Positions 1 through 6,416 are shown, counted from the first letter of the stretch. The stretch is 64,000 bases of DNA from Spongiactinospora sp. TRM90649 (GCF_029382225.1 NZ_JARLTC010000047.1:1-64000), one strand, 5' to 3'. The notes: generated by a model from the letters alone, not told the origin. Made by a program: numbers and translations.

Positions 1-206
1 CATCGGCGCGTCTCCTTGAGGTAGGTGGTACGGATCACGGTGGCCAGTTCCCAGGCGATCCGGCCGATACGGCGGGTGCCGATGACGGCGGTCACGTAGG
101 CGTCGGCAGCGCCGAGCAGCAACAACGCGGTGTGACCGAGCAGGGCCATGGCCAGCATCAGCGCGGCCAGGGCGACCTGTAGGGCACGGCGGATACGGGC
201 CTTCAT
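1..206 (-). CDS. Small membrane protein of the integrative element (C-terminal end at window edge)
   Basis: A 68-codon reading frame starts at the ATG complementary to 204-206 and runs to the left edge. It has a basic N-terminus (MKARIRRALQ), one strong hydrophobic segment (about residues 10-34) and a basic tail ending KETRR. The last visible bases, CGATG, suggest that it stops just outside the window in another ATGA overlap with the next gene. Its start overlaps the stop of the preceding gene the same way. Size and position resemble the small Spd-like spread proteins of actinomycete conjugative elements, but that role is inferred. Confidence 0.55.
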   Translation of the reverse strand, partial: MKARIRRALQVALAALMLAMALLGHTALLLLGAADAYVTAVIGTRRIGRIAWELATVIRTTYLKETRR

Positions 207-445
207 CGGACTCTCCGGCGGGAGGCGCGCACGCCGTACCGACGCGACAGGCGCAACGCGGCAGATGACAGCGCGTAGGCGGTCACAACTCCGGCGGCGA
301 ACCCGCCGCCGAAGACGGTCACCGGCGGCAGGTCCGGCACGTCGCGGACCCACGCGGCCAGCGCCCACACGATCAGGCAGACCAGCGCGGCGCCGCGCCA
401 CCCGGACGTGCGGGCGCGCGGCCGGGCGGGGATGCGGCCGGTCAT
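203..445 (-). CDS. Small two-segment membrane protein, integrative element
   Basis: This 80-residue frame has a basic N-terminus (MTGRIPARPRARTSGWRG), a hydrophobic segment at about residues 19-33, a short Pro/Asp-rich loop (RDVPDLPPV), a second hydrophobic segment at about 41-60, and an Arg-rich end. It overlaps both neighbours by 4 bases (ATGA), so it is translated as part of a compact leftward operon. I do not recognise the family. Size, topology and company fit the spread or transfer accessory proteins of AICEs. Confidence 0.55.
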   Translation of the reverse strand: MTGRIPARPRARTSGWRGAALVCLIVWALAAWVRDVPDLPPVTVFGGGFAAGVVTAYALSSAALRLSRRYGVRASRRRVR

Positions 446-606
446 GGCCGCCGCCAGTAGGCCAGGATGAGCGCGCCGCCGGCGGCCACGGTCAACACCA
501 GCCCGCACACGGTCAGCGCGACGGCGACGCCGAGCGGGACGGCGGGCAGGGCCAGGACGGCGGCCAGGGCCAGGGCGGCGCAGAACAGCGCGATGGCGGT
601 CTTCAC
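442..606 (-). CDS. Very small membrane protein, integrative element
   Basis: A 54-residue frame begins at a GTG overlapping the stop of the upstream gene (GTGA) and ends in ATGA with the downstream one. Almost the whole protein is hydrophobic: two segments, roughly residues 4-22 and 27-46, closing with YWRRP. A longer version starting at 672 is possible in the same frame. I prefer the GTG because it restores the 4-base overlap pattern seen at every neighbouring junction. The function is unknown. Confidence 0.5.
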   Translation of the reverse strand: MKTAIALFCAALALAAVLALPAVPLGVAVALTVCGLVLTVAAGGALILAYWRRP

Positions 607-749
607 AGCACCCGCCCCCAGCAGTCCGGGCACCCCGGCCGGTCGCACATGGTCGCCGGGTCGTTCTGCCACGCGGCGAGCGCGTGTTCGATGCCGTCCG
701 CCGCGCTCGGCGGCGGGCCGATGCCGCCGGTGTCGTTGTCGTGGGACAT
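603..749 (-). CDS. Small Cys-containing protein, integrative element
   Basis: This 48-residue frame begins at ATG 749 with a GGGAAGGGATCACC leader that supplies a ribosome-binding site. It reads MSHDNDTGG at the start and ends with a cysteine cluster, CDRPGCPDCWGRVL. Three cysteines in eight residues suggest metal binding or a redox role; this is inference. It is the first gene of the tight leftward chain 749-1, separated from the DUF2637 gene by about 80 bases. Confidence 0.5.
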   Translation of the reverse strand: MSHDNDTGGIGPPPSAADGIEHALAAWQNDPATMCDRPGCPDCWGRVL

Positions 750-828
750 TGGTGATCCCTTCCTTCGCGGGTTGGGGCCGCCCCCGGGTACGGCTTCGCG
801 GGCACAGGCCTGGGGGCGGGGTAGTGGG

Positions 829-1686
829 TCAGGACTTGGCCAGCCCTGTCAGGTACGCCCTGACCTGCTGCGCCTTGTCCTGGCCGATGCCGAGTTCGGC
901 TTTGATGGCGCGTACTCCCGGCACGTCGCCGGTGATGACGTCGGGCAGGAAGCGGCTTGCGGCGCGGGTGGCGAGGGCTTCGGGTAGCGGCTCGGGTACG
1001 TACCCGGGGCTGTCGTGCGACAGGGGCGGCTCGGTGGTGTGGACCGTGGCCGTCACGTCGATGACCTCACCCCCGGCCCCGTTCCTGTCGTTGGCCGTGG
1101 TCGTGTCGTCGTCCGGCGGGCCGGTGTCCGGGCCTGTGCCTGCGGGCACCGGTGCGTGCGTGACGTCGCGGGCGAGCATGTGACCGAGCGCGGCGCCCAT
1201 GCCGAGCACCAGCACCGGCAGGCAGGCCACCACGACCACCACGGCGGGCGGGGCATGCCGCAACTTCGCCGTCTCCAGCAGGTGATAGGCGATCTGGCCG
1301 AGCATGCCCAAAGCGAGCGAGCCCAGGGCCGACGTCTTGGCGAAACGGCGGGTGGACGGCGCGACATCAGCGGAGGTGAGCCACGCCGACAGGGCGAACG
1401 CCGCGTACGCCTCGACGCCGATCGGCAAGGTGATCGCGGTGTTCAGCTCGAAGTCCGTCAGCCCGGGCAGCAGCTTGACCATGCCGAAACCGGTCTTCTC
1501 ACCCAGCCCGACCCAGCCTGACCAGGTGGCCACGGCGGCGGGCAGTGCCAGCAGCACCAGCGGCCAGCGTTTGATGCCGCCCGCCCGGCCGGGAGCATCC
1601 GGCGGCCGACGCGCCGCGCCCCCGGCGGGCGGTGTGGAAGCATGAGACCGCTCGGCGAAAGGCGGCGGTGCGGGATTCCGCGCCAT
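829..1686 (-). CDS. DUF2637-type membrane protein of the integrative element
   Basis: This 285-residue protein has a Pro-rich cytoplasmic N-terminus (residues 1-40) and four hydrophobic segments (about 42-58, 75-97, 112-130 and 140-160). An acidic/Thr-rich linker follows, then a C-terminal block (about 235-285) ending KAQQVRAYLTGLAKS that looks like a helix-turn-helix. This arrangement matches DUF2637 proteins, which in actinomycete integrative elements usually lie just before the FtsK-like transfer gene. The start is the ATG at 1686, which forms an ATGA overlap with the stop of the upstream gene. The role is unknown, possibly membrane attachment during transfer. Confidence 0.75.
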   Translation of the reverse strand: MARNPAPPPFAERSHASTPPAGGAARRPPDAPGRAGGIKRWPLVLLALPAAVATWSGWVGLGEKTGFGMVKLLPGLTDFELNTAITLPIGVEAYAAFALSAWLTSADVAPSTRRFAKTSALGSLALGMLGQIAYHLLETAKLRHAPPAVVVVVACLPVLVLGMGAALGHMLARDVTHAPVPAGTGPDTGPPDDDTTTANDRNGAGGEVIDVTATVHTTEPPLSHDSPGYVPEPLPEALATRAASRFLPDVITGDVPGVRAIKAELGIGQDKAQQVRAYLTGLAKS

Positions 1687-2210
1687 CAGGACGTCACCCC
1701 CTTGCGGGAGTAGCCGCAGATGCGGACCTCGACCCCCCGGAAGGCGCCCGTGGCACACACGCGGGTGCCGCCGTCGTCCTCGCAGTCGGTCAGGGCCAGC
1801 TCCCACGCGCGGGCGTACTCGCGGACCTGTCCGGGGGTGTCGGCCGACCCGCGCAGCGTGCCCGGGTCGAAGGGGTGCAGCGTCCAGGAGATGCGCGGCA
1901 GGGCGCCGGTGGCCAGGATCGCGGCCAGCACGCGGGCGGCGGCGGCATCGGCCATCCGGTCCATGTCATCGGCGGTGACATCGCGCCAGCCGCCGAGATC
2001 GTCATCGTGGAACAGCGCTTGCAGGACCGAGCACGGGTAGGCCGCGTGCATCCGGTCCAGGACCTCACGCGTCTCGGTGAGCGTGGTGCCGGGCAGGTGC
2101 CCGAGGGTGGCGCCGTTGTCGTCGCGGATCGCCACGCGGAACGTACTCGGCGGCGAAACGTCGGCGGTGCCGGTGGGGATGACGGCCACCGGCAGGGAAC
2201 GGGGGGTCAT
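1686..2210 (-). CDS. Hypothetical protein of the integrative element
   Basis: A 174-residue soluble protein starts at ATG 2210, overlapping the upstream gene by 4 bases. The first part (MTPRSLPVAVIPTGTADVSP) leads to an acidic middle with HDDDLGGWRDVTADDMDRMAD, a region rich in Ala and Arg, and a C-terminus with three cysteines (LALTDCEDDG, RVCATG, RICGYSRKG). No recognised domain. Its position between the zinc protein and the DUF2637 gene is typical of conserved hypotheticals in these elements. Confidence 0.6.
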   Translation of the reverse strand: MTPRSLPVAVIPTGTADVSPPSTFRVAIRDDNGATLGHLPGTTLTETREVLDRMHAAYPCSVLQALFHDDDLGGWRDVTADDMDRMADAAAARVLAAILATGALPRISWTLHPFDPGTLRGSADTPGQVREYARAWELALTDCEDDGGTRVCATGAFRGVEVRICGYSRKGVTS

Positions 2211-2584
2211 GCGGCCTCCTTGGCGCAGTCCAGGCAGGTCCCCAGGTGGCGGGGCAGTACGTAACCGGCGTCCCGGCCGCAGCCGGGGCAGGTGCGGCGG
2301 GCGGCGTTGGCCTTGCTCAGCGCGGCGCGCTGGGCCGGGCTCGGCGTGCGCTTGGGCAGCGCGAACCGCACGTCGTACAGGTAGGCGGCGCGCACGCCCG
2401 GCGCGCCGTGACGGCGCGAGCGCCACAGCACCTGCGCCTGCACGCCCTGACCGCCCGGCCGAAGCCCGGCGGCGGCCAGCTGGCGCATGGTGAGCAGATG
2501 CGGCGGCGACATCCGCCACGGGTAGGTGGGGACGCCATAGCGTGCCCCGGCCGGGTCCCAGAACGCGGCGCGGATCCGGCCCAT
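2207..2584 (-). CDS. RRQRL-type zinc-binding protein (probable)
   Basis: This 125-residue protein begins MGRIRAAFWDPAGARYGVPTYPW, carries a central LLTMRQLAAAGLRPGGQ segment followed by AQVLWRSRR, and ends with a zinc-ribbon-like CPGCGRDAGYVLPRHLGTCLDC. I recall a family described as RRQRL-motif zinc-binding proteins in actinomycete integrative elements with this layout. The match is from memory. It overlaps both neighbours by ATGA junctions, with the WhiB-like gene directly upstream. Nucleic-acid binding is likely but not shown. Confidence 0.6.
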   Translation of the reverse strand: MGRIRAAFWDPAGARYGVPTYPWRMSPPHLLTMRQLAAAGLRPGGQGVQAQVLWRSRRHGAPGVRAAYLYDVRFALPKRTPSPAQRAALSKANAARRTCPGCGRDAGYVLPRHLGTCLDCAKEAA

Positions 2585-2937
2585 CAGGCCACCTCACGCG
2601 GCGCGCACGCGGCAGCGTCGGCGGGGCCGGGCAGGGCGGCGATCTCGTCGGCGGTCAGCCCGGCCCACACCCCGGCGCCGGGGCGGACCGCGAGAGCGTG
2701 GAACAGGCAGGAGGCCCACACCGGGCACTCGGCGCAAACCTCGCGGGCGACCTGCACGCGCGCCGCGCGGTCCTGGTCGGACTCGGCGGTGAAGGCGTCG
2801 GGGCCGGTGTGCAACTCCGGATCGAACCGGCAGGCCGCATTGTCGGCCAGATGGCGCGGCAGGCCAGCCACGTTGCGAGCCAGGATGTTGACCAGCGCCC
2901 TGGGCGCGGCGCCGGGCGGTGTGAAAGCGTGGCGCAT
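2584..2937 (-). CDS. WhiB-family iron-sulfur regulator carried by the element
   Basis: This 117-residue protein has the four-cysteine WhiB pattern: AACRFDPEL, then about 30 residues later CAECPVWASC, followed by GVWAGLTADEI, the G-V/I-W-G-G turn in slightly altered form. WhiB-like proteins bind a [4Fe-4S] cluster and modulate transcription, usually through the housekeeping sigma factor. The start is ATG 2937, preceded by an excellent CGAGGAGAGA ribosome-binding site, which argues against the longer 2997 start. A 16-bp perfect hairpin lies just upstream (2974-3008), so the gene may have its own promoter or be attenuated. Confidence 0.85.
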   Translation of the reverse strand: MRHAFTPPGAAPRALVNILARNVAGLPRHLADNAACRFDPELHTGPDAFTAESDQDRAARVQVAREVCAECPVWASCLFHALAVRPGAGVWAGLTADEIAALPGPADAAACAPREVA

Positions 2938-2973
2938 GGATCTCTCCTCGGGCAGGGGATGTGATCTGGAAAG

Positions 2974-3008
2974 GTCCCGGGCCGGTGTTGGTAACACCGG
3001 CCCGGGAC
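2974..3008. terminator. Perfect 16-bp hairpin upstream of the WhiB-like gene
   Basis: GTCCCGGGCCGGTGTT at 2974-2989 is repeated exactly in inverted form at 2993-3008 with a 3-base loop (GGT). It sits between the zinc-ribbon gene and the WhiB-like gene. There is only a short T-run after it on the minus strand, so it may act as a factor-independent terminator, an attenuator or a transcript-processing site. Confidence 0.6.
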
Positions 3009-3080
3009 GCGGGCGTAGCGGGGGATCAGTCGTCGCCGTTCGCGTGCGTCACAGCCAGGCGCACGCGAAGACGGGCGTTC

Positions 3081-3236
3081 CTAGTGGGCGGCGCCGACGC
3101 GGCCGGAGCCGCCGCAGGTGGGGCAGGTGTAGGAGACCTCCACCAGGCGCGGGTGACTGCCCGGCACCATTTCAACGGTCGTCTCGCGCACGGTGCCGTT
3201 GCCCTGGCACGGCGTGCAGTACTCAACGCGGCTCAT
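3081..3236 (-). CDS. Zinc-ribbon small protein (DnaJ-type CxxCxGxG repeats)
   Basis: A 51-residue protein carries CTPCQGNG near the N-terminus and CPTCGGSG near the C-terminus, the spacing of half of a DnaJ-type zinc finger. Its ATG at 3236 overlaps the stop of the upstream gene (ATGA). Such mini-chaperone-like or RNA-binding zinc ribbons are frequent small passengers in AICEs. A longer in-frame version from 3332 lacks any ribosome-binding site and would ignore the operon overlap. Confidence 0.65.
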   Translation of the reverse strand: MSRVEYCTPCQGNGTVRETTVEMVPGSHPRLVEVSYTCPTCGGSGRVGAAH

Positions 3237-3406
3237 CGCTTGCCACCCTTGCCCTGGTCGGCCTGGGCGGTGCGCTTCTGGGCGAGCAGCGTGTCGTACG
3301 CTTCCCGGCACCCGCCGGACTTCGCGCCCCACGCGGGCGGCTCGTCGTGCTGCCAGCCGGTCGGGGAGTCGGGCTCGGACTGGGCGTCCATCGTCTTTCG
3401 CGGCAT
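3233..3406 (-). CDS. Small hydrophilic protein, integrative element
   Basis: This 57-residue reading frame starts MPRKTMDAQSEPDSPTGWQH at ATG 3406, has the ribosome-binding sequence AAAGGAGTACC just upstream, and ends AQADQGKGGKR. It is highly charged, has a single Cys and no recognised domain. It ends in ATGA with the zinc-ribbon gene, which is the main evidence that it is real. Confidence 0.55.
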   Translation of the reverse strand: MPRKTMDAQSEPDSPTGWQHDEPPAWGAKSGGCREAYDTLLAQKRTAQADQGKGGKR

Positions 3407-3434
3407 GATGGGGGTACTCCTTTGTGATGGGAGT

Positions 3435-3472
3435 GGGGCGGCCCCGTGTCTTGGTGGATGGGGGGCCGCCCC
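3435..3472. terminator. Inverted repeat between two small element genes
   Basis: GGGGCGGCCCC at 3435-3445 pairs exactly with GGGGCCGCCCC at 3462-3472 around a 16-base loop. It lies just past the stop of the 58-residue gene at 3497-3673 and is best read as a terminator or mRNA-stabilising stem for that leftward transcript. Confidence 0.45.
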
Positions 3473-3496
3473 GAATCGAACGGGTGGATGGAACGG

Positions 3497-3673
3497 TCAG
3501 GGCTGTACGTCCGGCCGGTGATCGCGCTCAGCGAGCCATGCGCGGATCTCCTCGGGAGTGTCGATACGGGCCGGGCGGCGGAAGCGCTCCTCTATACCGA
3601 CAAGCAAGCGGGCAAGATCCACCGGATCGAAGTCCGGCAAGTCGTCGTCGTCCACGGTCGCCTCGTAGGGCAT
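3497..3673 (-). CDS. Small acidic protein, first gene of the leftward element operon
   Basis: A 58-residue acidic protein beginning MPYEATVDDDDLPDFDP and ending WLAERDHRPDVQP. ATG 3673 is preferred over GTG 3682 because the ribosome-binding site GAAGGGA is 9 bases from the ATG but almost touches the GTG. It is transcribed divergently from the GntR gene, so the three operator copies at 3872-3991 may control both directions. The family is not recognised. Confidence 0.6.
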   Translation of the reverse strand: MPYEATVDDDDLPDFDPVDLARLLVGIEERFRRPARIDTPEEIRAWLAERDHRPDVQP

Positions 3674-3870
3674 GGCGACCACTCCCTTCTACGGTGAAGT
3701 TCAGGAGTGAAGGCAGGGCCGTTCGCCCTGCGTGGCCGCCTTATTCGGCGCGAGGCGGCAAACACGGATGTGGGTCTCAAGCTTCAAGTGCGTTCGGCCC
3801 GTCGGCCGAAGCGGTCCTTGCGATGTCGACGCGCGATCCCGTCGGACCGCCTTCCGAGTAGTGCCGCGTT

Positions 3871-3991
3871 GGTGTACTAGTACGCAGAACATAGACGGTG
3901 TACTAGTACACCGTCAAGAGGGAGTGCCGGGGCGATTGTCATGCGTCATGCCAGGTGGACTAGGCTTATGGTGACCGGTGTACTAGAACGC
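3871..3991. promoter_or_regulatory. Three operator copies (GTGTACTAG-type) between divergent element operons
   Basis: The 20-base perfect palindrome ACGGTGTACTAGTACACCGT occupies 3895-3914. A variant copy GGTGTACTAGTACGC lies at 3871-3885 and another, GGTGTACTAGAACGC, at 3977-3991, just upstream of the GntR start. Such spaced palindromes are the usual binding sites of KorSA-like GntR repressors in AICEs, so autoregulation by the adjacent GntR protein is the simplest reading. The third copy is close enough to the gene to block its promoter. Confidence 0.75.
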
Positions 3992-4017
3992 CCGATTTGC
4001 CGGGAGAGGGGAACCGG

Positions 4018-4782
4018 ATGTCGCCGAGCATTCAGCGCCAAGACCCGCCGTATGTGCAGGTCGTCACCCACATCCGCAACCAGATCCAGTCCGGCGAACT
4101 CAAGGATGGCGACGCTATCCCGTCTGCTCGCCGGATCGTTCGTGACTGGGGGATCTCATTGGCCACGGCCACGAAGGTCCTCGCCTCACTGCGCTCCGAG
4201 GGGCTTGTCAGGGCGGTGCCTGGAATCGGGACCGTCGTGACGGTGCTCAAGGAGCAGCACACTTCCGCGCGCGACCGCTTTCAAACGATTCGTCGTACCG
4301 GACGGATCTACCCGGCGAACGAAGCGGCTCGCATCAAGGCGTGTGAGGTGGTCAGCGCACCAGGTCAGGTAGCCGACGCGCTCGGATTGGAATCTGGTGC
4401 CAACGCCATCCGGCGCCACCGGATCACCATGAACACGGAGACGAACACGCCAGTGTCCGCATCTGTTTCGTGGTTCGATGCCGCCTTGGCTGAGCATGCA
4501 CCCAGGTTGCTGACCGCCGAGCGTCTCATGCAGGGCACGCCGACCTACATAGCAGAGCAGACGGGACGAGTTGCCACCTCGGGACGTGACCAGCAGTGCG
4601 CCGCAGTAGCGACCGAGCAAGAGGCGGAGGACCTTGGTCTTCAGCCGGGGATGCCAGTTCTGAGGGGGCGGAACTGGTTGTATGACCAGGAAGGCGACGT
4701 CATCGAGTACGGCGAATCCGTGACTGTCTCGGGTCGCTGGTCTACGTACGAATACAGGCTCGCGGAAGATCAGGGAGCATAG
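4018..4782 (+). CDS. GntR/HutC-family repressor of the integrative element (KorSA-like)
   Basis: This 254-residue protein has an N-terminal GntR winged helix (about residues 8-75: PYVQVVTHIRNQIQSGELKDG, then IPSARRIVRDWGISLATATK and a VPGIGTVV wing). A C-terminal UTRA-like effector domain (about 100-250) contains IRRHRITMN and PGMPVLRGRNWLYD. In AICEs such regulators repress the transfer genes. ATG 4018 is chosen because of the GGGAGAGGGG ribosome-binding site; GTG 3997 lies upstream in frame. Its stop overlaps the purC start by one base, so repressor and purC-like gene are probably co-transcribed. Confidence 0.85.
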   Translation: MSPSIQRQDPPYVQVVTHIRNQIQSGELKDGDAIPSARRIVRDWGISLATATKVLASLRSEGLVRAVPGIGTVVTVLKEQHTSARDRFQTIRRTGRIYPANEAARIKACEVVSAPGQVADALGLESGANAIRRHRITMNTETNTPVSASVSWFDAALAEHAPRLLTAERLMQGTPTYIAEQTGRVATSGRDQQCAAVATEQEAEDLGLQPGMPVLRGRNWLYDQEGDVIEYGESVTVSGRWSTYEYRLAEDQGA

Positions 4783-5612
4783 TGAAGCTCATTCACTCCG
4801 GGAAGGTCCGGGATGTGTACGAGGATCGCGGCGACATCATCCTGGTGGCGTCGGACCGCGTGTCCGTCTACGACGTGATCCTTCCCACGCCGATCCCGGA
4901 CAAGGGGAAGGTCCTCACGCAGCTTTCGCTGTGGTGGTTCGAGCAACTCGCGGACATCGTGCCGAACCATGTCGTCTCCGCCACCGACGTGCCGGCGGAG
5001 TTCGCCGGGCGCGCCGTACGATGCGCCAAGCTGAACATGGTGCAGGTCGAGTGCATCGCCCGCGGGTATCTCGCCGGTCTCGGGCTCAAGGAGTACGAAC
5101 GCGATGGGGCCGTGTCGGGTGTGTCCCTGCCCGCTGGTCTGGTTGAGGGATCTCAACTCCCGGAGCCCATCTTCACCCCGACCACAAAGGCGGATATCGG
5201 GGCTCATGATGAGTTCATCACCTTGCGCGATGTAGTCGCTCAGGAAGGCGCAGAGGTAGCCGAAGATCTTCGCCGGATCACCCTTGATGTGTATGCGCGC
5301 GGAGCTGAGATCGCCCGGGAACGCGGCATCATCATCGCGGACACCAAGCTTGAGTTCGGCTGGGACGCGAACGGCGTGCTGACCCTGGGGGATGAAGTTT
5401 TGACTTCGGACTCGTCTCGCTTCTGGCCTCTGGAGGACTGGAATCCAGGGCGACCACAGTTCGCCTTTGACAAGCAGTTCGTCCGGGACTGGGCGGCCGG
5501 TACCGGATGGGACAAGAAGGCGCCGGCGCCCGAGGTGCCGCAGGCCATCGTTGACGCCACCCGCGCACGCTACATCGAAGCGTACGAACGCATCACCGAG
5601 AAGGCTTGGTAA
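4782..5612 (+). CDS. purC: SAICAR synthetase carried by the integrative element
   Basis: This 276-residue protein has all the motifs of phosphoribosylaminoimidazole-succinocarboxamide synthase, the ATP-dependent step joining CAIR and aspartate in purine synthesis. They are SGKVRDVYE, SDRVSVYD, VECIARGYLAG, PIFTPTTKA, ADTKLEFG, GDEVLTSDSSRFW and DKQFVRDW. Length and motifs suggest an intact enzyme. The start is GTG 4782, overlapping the GntR stop. No other purine gene is nearby; the neighbours are element genes and att-like sequences. It therefore looks like an extra cargo copy, perhaps repurposed, rather than the housekeeping gene. The A/T-richer codon use fits transfer. Confidence 0.9.
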   Translation: MKLIHSGKVRDVYEDRGDIILVASDRVSVYDVILPTPIPDKGKVLTQLSLWWFEQLADIVPNHVVSATDVPAEFAGRAVRCAKLNMVQVECIARGYLAGLGLKEYERDGAVSGVSLPAGLVEGSQLPEPIFTPTTKADIGAHDEFITLRDVVAQEGAEVAEDLRRITLDVYARGAEIARERGIIIADTKLEFGWDANGVLTLGDEVLTSDSSRFWPLEDWNPGRPQFAFDKQFVRDWAAGTGWDKKAPAPEVPQAIVDATRARYIEAYERITEKAW

Positions 5613-5624
5613 AGGGGAGTTCTG

Positions 5625-5834
5625 ATGAGTGGACAGCAGCACTACGACCCTTACCAGCTCATTCGCGAGGTCGGTTTCATGCTCAGTCATAACGGCCTGG
5701 AGGTGAATGAGTTGCCAGAGGGCAAGCTAGGGGAAGCCCTCGCCGGAGCCGGTCAACTCCTTCGGGCATATGGCATCACGCCGAGCATGGATGTCCGGGA
5801 CACCTTCGATCGCCGTCTCCCGCCTTCCTGGTGA
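5625..5834 (+). CDS. Small conserved-looking hypothetical protein downstream of purC
   Basis: A 69-residue soluble protein beginning MSGQQHYDPYQLIREVGFML and ending DTFDRRLPPSW, with a good AAAGGGGAG ribosome-binding site 12 bases after the purC stop. It is probably in the GntR-purC transcription unit. Helical, with no cysteines or membrane segment; I do not recognise it. It is the last gene before the attachment-site region. Confidence 0.7.
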   Translation: MSGQQHYDPYQLIREVGFMLSHNGLEVNELPEGKLGEALAGAGQLLRAYGITPSMDVRDTFDRRLPPSW

Positions 5835-5920
5835 ATCCCTGGATGCTCGCCAGCGGTCTGGTTGTGCCCGCCAAGGCGTGAGGACGGACGCCGTGAGTCA
5901 CCTGAGACGGTTGGCGTCCT

Positions 5921-5958
5921 GCTCATAACCCAGAGGTCGCAGGTTCAAATCCTGCCCC
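5921..5958 (+). other. tRNA-fMet-like 3' half, putative attachment core
   Basis: Starting at the anticodon loop CTCATAA, the sequence continues CCCAGAGGTCGCAGGTTCAAAT and CCTG, as in actinobacterial initiator tRNA: anticodon CAT, variable loop and T-arm. The bases before it (GCGTCCTG) cannot pair with the 3' anticodon stem, and the following CCCGTCAC does not match an initiator acceptor stem. It is therefore not a working tRNA. Partial tRNA 3' ends like this are typical att cores of integrative elements. Confidence 0.65.
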
Positions 5959-5969
5959 GTCACGAGAGT

Positions 5970-6005
5970 AAACGCCCTCCGAGAGATGACTCTCGGAGGG
6001 CGTTT
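5970..6005. terminator. Strong intrinsic terminator
   Basis: AAACGCCCTCCGAGAG (5970-5985) and CTCTCGGAGGGCGTTT (5990-6005) form a perfect 16-bp stem with a 4-base loop ATGA, flanked by A and T runs on the two sides. It would stop transcription from either direction and would insulate the purC transcript from what follows. Confidence 0.85.
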
Positions 6006-6052
6006 CGCATGTCTGGGAAACAGGGGCGAGAGAACGGCCTCAGGCTTGATCT

Positions 6053-6071
6053 TTGCCCAATTCTTGCCCAA
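6053..6071. repeat. Two TTGCCCAA direct repeats near the attachment site
   Basis: TTGCCCAA occurs at 6053-6060 and again at 6064-6071, 11 bases apart (about one helical turn), roughly 80 bases left of the tRNA-Arg core. Short direct repeats on the element side of a core are where tyrosine integrases or excisionases usually bind; this role is inferred. Confidence 0.4.
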
Positions 6072-6145
6072 TAGAGAGGCTTCTAGATCGCGCTGTCGCC
6101 TTATGTGCAGCTCAGGGGCGTGATCCGCTCCTTTTGGCAAGCTGT

Positions 6146-6187
6146 CTTCTAATCCGACGGTCGGGGGTTCGAATCCCTCAGGGCGCG
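6146..6187 (+). other. tRNA-Arg(UCU) 3' half: right attachment site of the element
   Basis: The loop CTTCTAA (anticodon TCT at 6148-6150) is followed by the 3' anticodon stem TCCGA, a variable loop, the T-arm GGGGGTTCGAATCCCTC and the acceptor strand AGGGCGC plus discriminator G. The sequence before the loop (GCTGT) cannot form the 5' half of the stem, so the gene is split. This is the expected right end of an element integrated in a tRNA-Arg gene: the element lies to the left and original chromosome resumes at about 6188. The intact tRNA should sit at the far left end, outside the window. Confidence 0.8.
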
Positions 6188-6289
6188 CAACCAATCCCAC
6201 GCCGGTCGCACCCTGACCTTCTCCTTTCACGCCTGCGGCCCATTCCGGTGTCCTTCGCGGCACTGACGGCGGGCGAGTCGATCCCGGGC

Positions 6290-6316
6290 TGTCCCCCCGG
6301 AGGGGGGCGTTCGTCG
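6290..6316 (+). promoter_or_regulatory. ECF-type promoter A (TGTCCC-N16-CGTTCGTCG)
   Basis: TGTCCC starts at 6290 and CGTTCGTCG ends at 6316, with 18 bases between TGTC and CGTC. The downstream bases ATGAGCGACAAC (6324-6335) recur exactly at site C (8934-8945). It precedes the decayed DoxX unit. Probably recognised by the ECF sigma factor encoded at 7704-8882. Confidence 0.6.
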
Positions 6317-6323
6317 GCTGGGT

Positions 6324-6416
6324 ATGAGCGACAACTTTCCGGTCTTCCGCGTGGGCGGTGCGGCCGTGGCGACGTCGGGCTTCGGATCCGCGGCAGAGGG
6401 TGGGGCGCCCCGATGA
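6324..6416 (+). CDS. 30-codon ORF between ECF-type promoter and DoxX remnant
   Basis: The frame reads MSDNFPVFRVGGAAVATSGF and ends in TGA overlapping the DoxX ATG (ATGA at 6413-6416). Its first four residues, MSDN, are encoded by the same 12 bases that follow promoter C upstream of the SnoaL-like gene. It may be a remnant, a leader peptide or simply transcribed 5' sequence. No recognised domain. Confidence 0.3.
   Translation: MSDNFPVFRVGGAAVATSGFGSAAEGGAPR

Noticed and set aside
3009..3080. Very short frame ending VTHANGDD before the zinc-ribbon gene
   Set aside because: Only eight codons from a plausible GTG and no ribosome-binding site; indistinguishable from chance.
5898..6263. 121-residue minus-strand frame containing GFEPPTVGLE and GQDLNLRPLGYE
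   Set aside because: These are the well-known false translations of tRNA 3' halves read backwards; they mark the two att cores and are not a protein.
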